From assembly GCA_024637315.1 (NCBI GenBank), contig JAGXFH010000034.1:62001-126000 (forward strand): 64,000 nucleotides of DNA. The letters run 5' to 3'. The DNA comes from Brevirhabdus sp. GTDB lineage: Bacteria; Pseudomonadota; Alphaproteobacteria; Rhodobacterales; Rhodobacteraceae. The translations under genes and the position numbers were made by a program. Below, in pieces: positions 63,027-64,000 of this stretch (positions within the stretch are counted from its first letter, which is position 1; the number at the start of each line of letters is the position of its first letter). The notes below the pieces were generated by a model. It had not been told where the DNA came from. It did no database searches and saw only the letters and a list, made by a program, of their open reading frames with translations.

Positions 63027-64000
63027 TGGACGGCACAGTCCTCGTCGCCGATGACGACCGCACGATCCGCACGGTCCTGACCCAGGCCCTGACCCGGGCA
63101 GGCTGCAAGGTCCACGCCACATCCTCGCTGGTCACGCTGATGCGCTGGATCGAAGAGGGGAAGGGCGATCTAGTAATATCGGATGTGATCATGCCCGACG
63201 GCAACGGGCTCGAGGCGCTGCCGAAGATCAGCAAGCAGCGCCCCGGCCTGCCGGTCATCATCATCTCGGCGCAGAACAACATCGTCACCGCCATTCAGGC
63301 CGCCGAGGCCGAGGCGTTCGACTACCTGCCGAAACCATTCGATCTGCCCGACCTGATGAAACGGTCCGCTCGGGCGCTGGACATCAAGCGCCGCGCGCCC
63401 GCCGAACGCAAGCCAGGGCAAGGGCAGGGCGGCGACCTGCTGCCGCTTGTCGGCCGGACGCCGGCGATGCAGGGGCTGTACAGGCTGGTCGCACGGGTCA
63501 TGAACACCGAACTGCCGGTGCTGATCACCGGCGAATCGGGAACCGGCAAATCACTGATCGCCCGCGCGATCCATGACTTTTCCGACCGCCGCTCGCTGCC
63601 CTTCGTCACCGCCACCAGTACCGACCTGGCAACGATGGAAGGCCCGGCAACGGTGCTGGCCCGTGCAAAGGGCGGCTCGATCCTGTTCGACGAGGTCGGC
63701 GATCTGGGGGACGAGGCACAGGCCCGGATCGTCCGCATGCTCGACAGCTTCACCGACAATGCTCCGCGCGTCATGGCCACAAGCCAGGCCGACCTGGCGC
63801 GCAAGATGGAAGCCGGCGGGTTCCGTCAGGACCTGTTCTACCGGATCGGCGGCGTCACCATCACGGTGCCTCCATTACGCGACCGGGTCGACGACATCCC
63901 GCTTCTGGCCGATCACTTCATCGCCCGGGCCGAGCGCGACGGCCTGCCGCCGCGCCGTTTTGCCAAGGATGCGCTGGATCTGATCCGCGCCTATTCCTGG
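63026..64000 (+). CDS. ntrC: NtrC, nitrogen-regulation response regulator (3' cut by window edge)
   Basis: The frame is open to the window end, showing about 325 residues. The receiver has the acidic pocket ADDDRT and phosphorylation site [10 protein letters not shown]; the AAA+ domain has Walker [10 protein letters not shown] and Walker [11 protein letters not shown]. The ELFGHEKGAFTGA loop that contacts sigma-54 is absent: the sequence runs directly from [23 protein letters not shown] to Walker B. This matches Rhodobacter capsulatus NtrC, which activates sigma-70 promoters, so sigma-54-independent activation is predicted. The DNA-binding end lies outside the window. Confidence 0.93.
   Translation, partial: MDGTVLVADDDRTIRTVLTQALTRAGCKVHATSSLVTLMRWIEEGKGDLVISDVIMPDGNGLEALPKISKQRPGLPVIIISAQNNIVTAIQAAEAEAFDYLPKPFDLPDLMKRSARALDIKRRAPAERKPGQGQGGDLLPLVGRTPAMQGLYRLVARVMNTELPVLITGESGTGKSLIARAIHDFSDRRSLPFVTATSTDLATMEGPATVLARAKGGSILFDEVGDLGDEAQARIVRMLDSFTDNAPRVMATSQADLARKMEAGGFRQDLFYRIGGVTITVPPLRDRVDDIPLLADHFIARAERDGLPPRRFAKDALDLIRAYSW

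Overview
The window looks like a chromosomal segment of an alphaproteobacterium of the Rhodobacteraceae (Paracoccus/Rhodovulum/Roseobacter type). The evidence is uniformly high GC, a Paracoccus-style sox cluster, a fused ispDF, a dusB(nifR3)-ntrB-ntrC operon whose NtrC lacks the GAFTGA loop, and family-typical small genes (DUF6477, DUF6456, DUF2783). I saw no rRNA, tRNA, CRISPR array or intact insertion sequence. Gene density is high and most genes sit in tight operons with ATGA or TGATG overlaps.

Layout. (1) 1-3.5 kb: two tandem dimethylglycine/sarcosine dehydrogenase-like genes with GcvT domains, the first cut by the window edge. (2) 3.5-22 kb: a complete sulfur-oxidation region. A leftward operon soxS-DUF336-soxR-soxT diverges from soxVW, soxXYZA, soxBCD, a second soxW-like gene, soxE and soxF. 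An auxiliary module follows: DUF302 protein, Crp/Fnr regulator behind a perfect FNR-type box, DUF2892 protein, split YeeE/YedE pair, persulfide dioxygenase, DUF442 protein and SulP transporter. Together these cover periplasmic thiosulfate/sulfide oxidation, reductant delivery to the periplasm, sulfane-sulfur sensing by SoxR, persulfide clearance and probably sulfur anion traffic. Sites like the ATTC-N8-GAAT operator of SoxR/SqrR regulators precede soxS/soxV (weak), soxX (perfect), soxE and the DUF2892 gene.

(3) 22-26 kb: an SDR dehydrogenase and a DctPQM TRAP transporter. (4) 26-31 kb: a sugar locus (D-lyxose isomerase-like, TIM-barrel isomerase, Gfo/Idh/MocA dehydrogenase, aldo/keto reductase) flanked by three decayed genes: an FAH-fold tail, a frameshifted and deleted sugar-ABC ATPase, and a TolB/PD40-like remnant. 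(5) 31-41 kb: a MauG/CcpA-type diheme peroxidase converges with an ASPIC/UnbV FG-GAP protein; the latter follows a ROK repressor that diverges from xylFHGBA. Two inverted repeats in the intergenic region are candidate repressor operators.

(6) 41-47 kb: homogentisate (tyrosine/phenylalanine) catabolism: MarR regulator, hmgA, fumarylacetoacetate hydrolase, an MBL-fold protein with an altered metal motif, an FAD monooxygenase and a DUF2783 protein. (7) 47-50 kb: divergent DUF6477/DUF6456 genes and a Hint_2 protein. (8) 50-64 kb: lipA, a secreted protein with two VaFE/T-Q-like repeats (unusual in a Gram-negative), two cytochromes c with a LysR regulator, hpt, a RatA/COQ10-like gene, an MmgE/PrpD gene, amtB, pncC/cinA, pgpA, ispDF, dusB, ntrB and the start of ntrC.

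The most interesting points are the auxiliary sulfur module with its own FNR-type box and regulator, the palindrome in front of soxB, the paired operators between the ROK regulator and xylF, the VaFE-like protein, the HYHAVR metallo-hydrolase, the MauG/UnbV pair beside xylose genes, and the clustered gene remnants around the lyxose locus.
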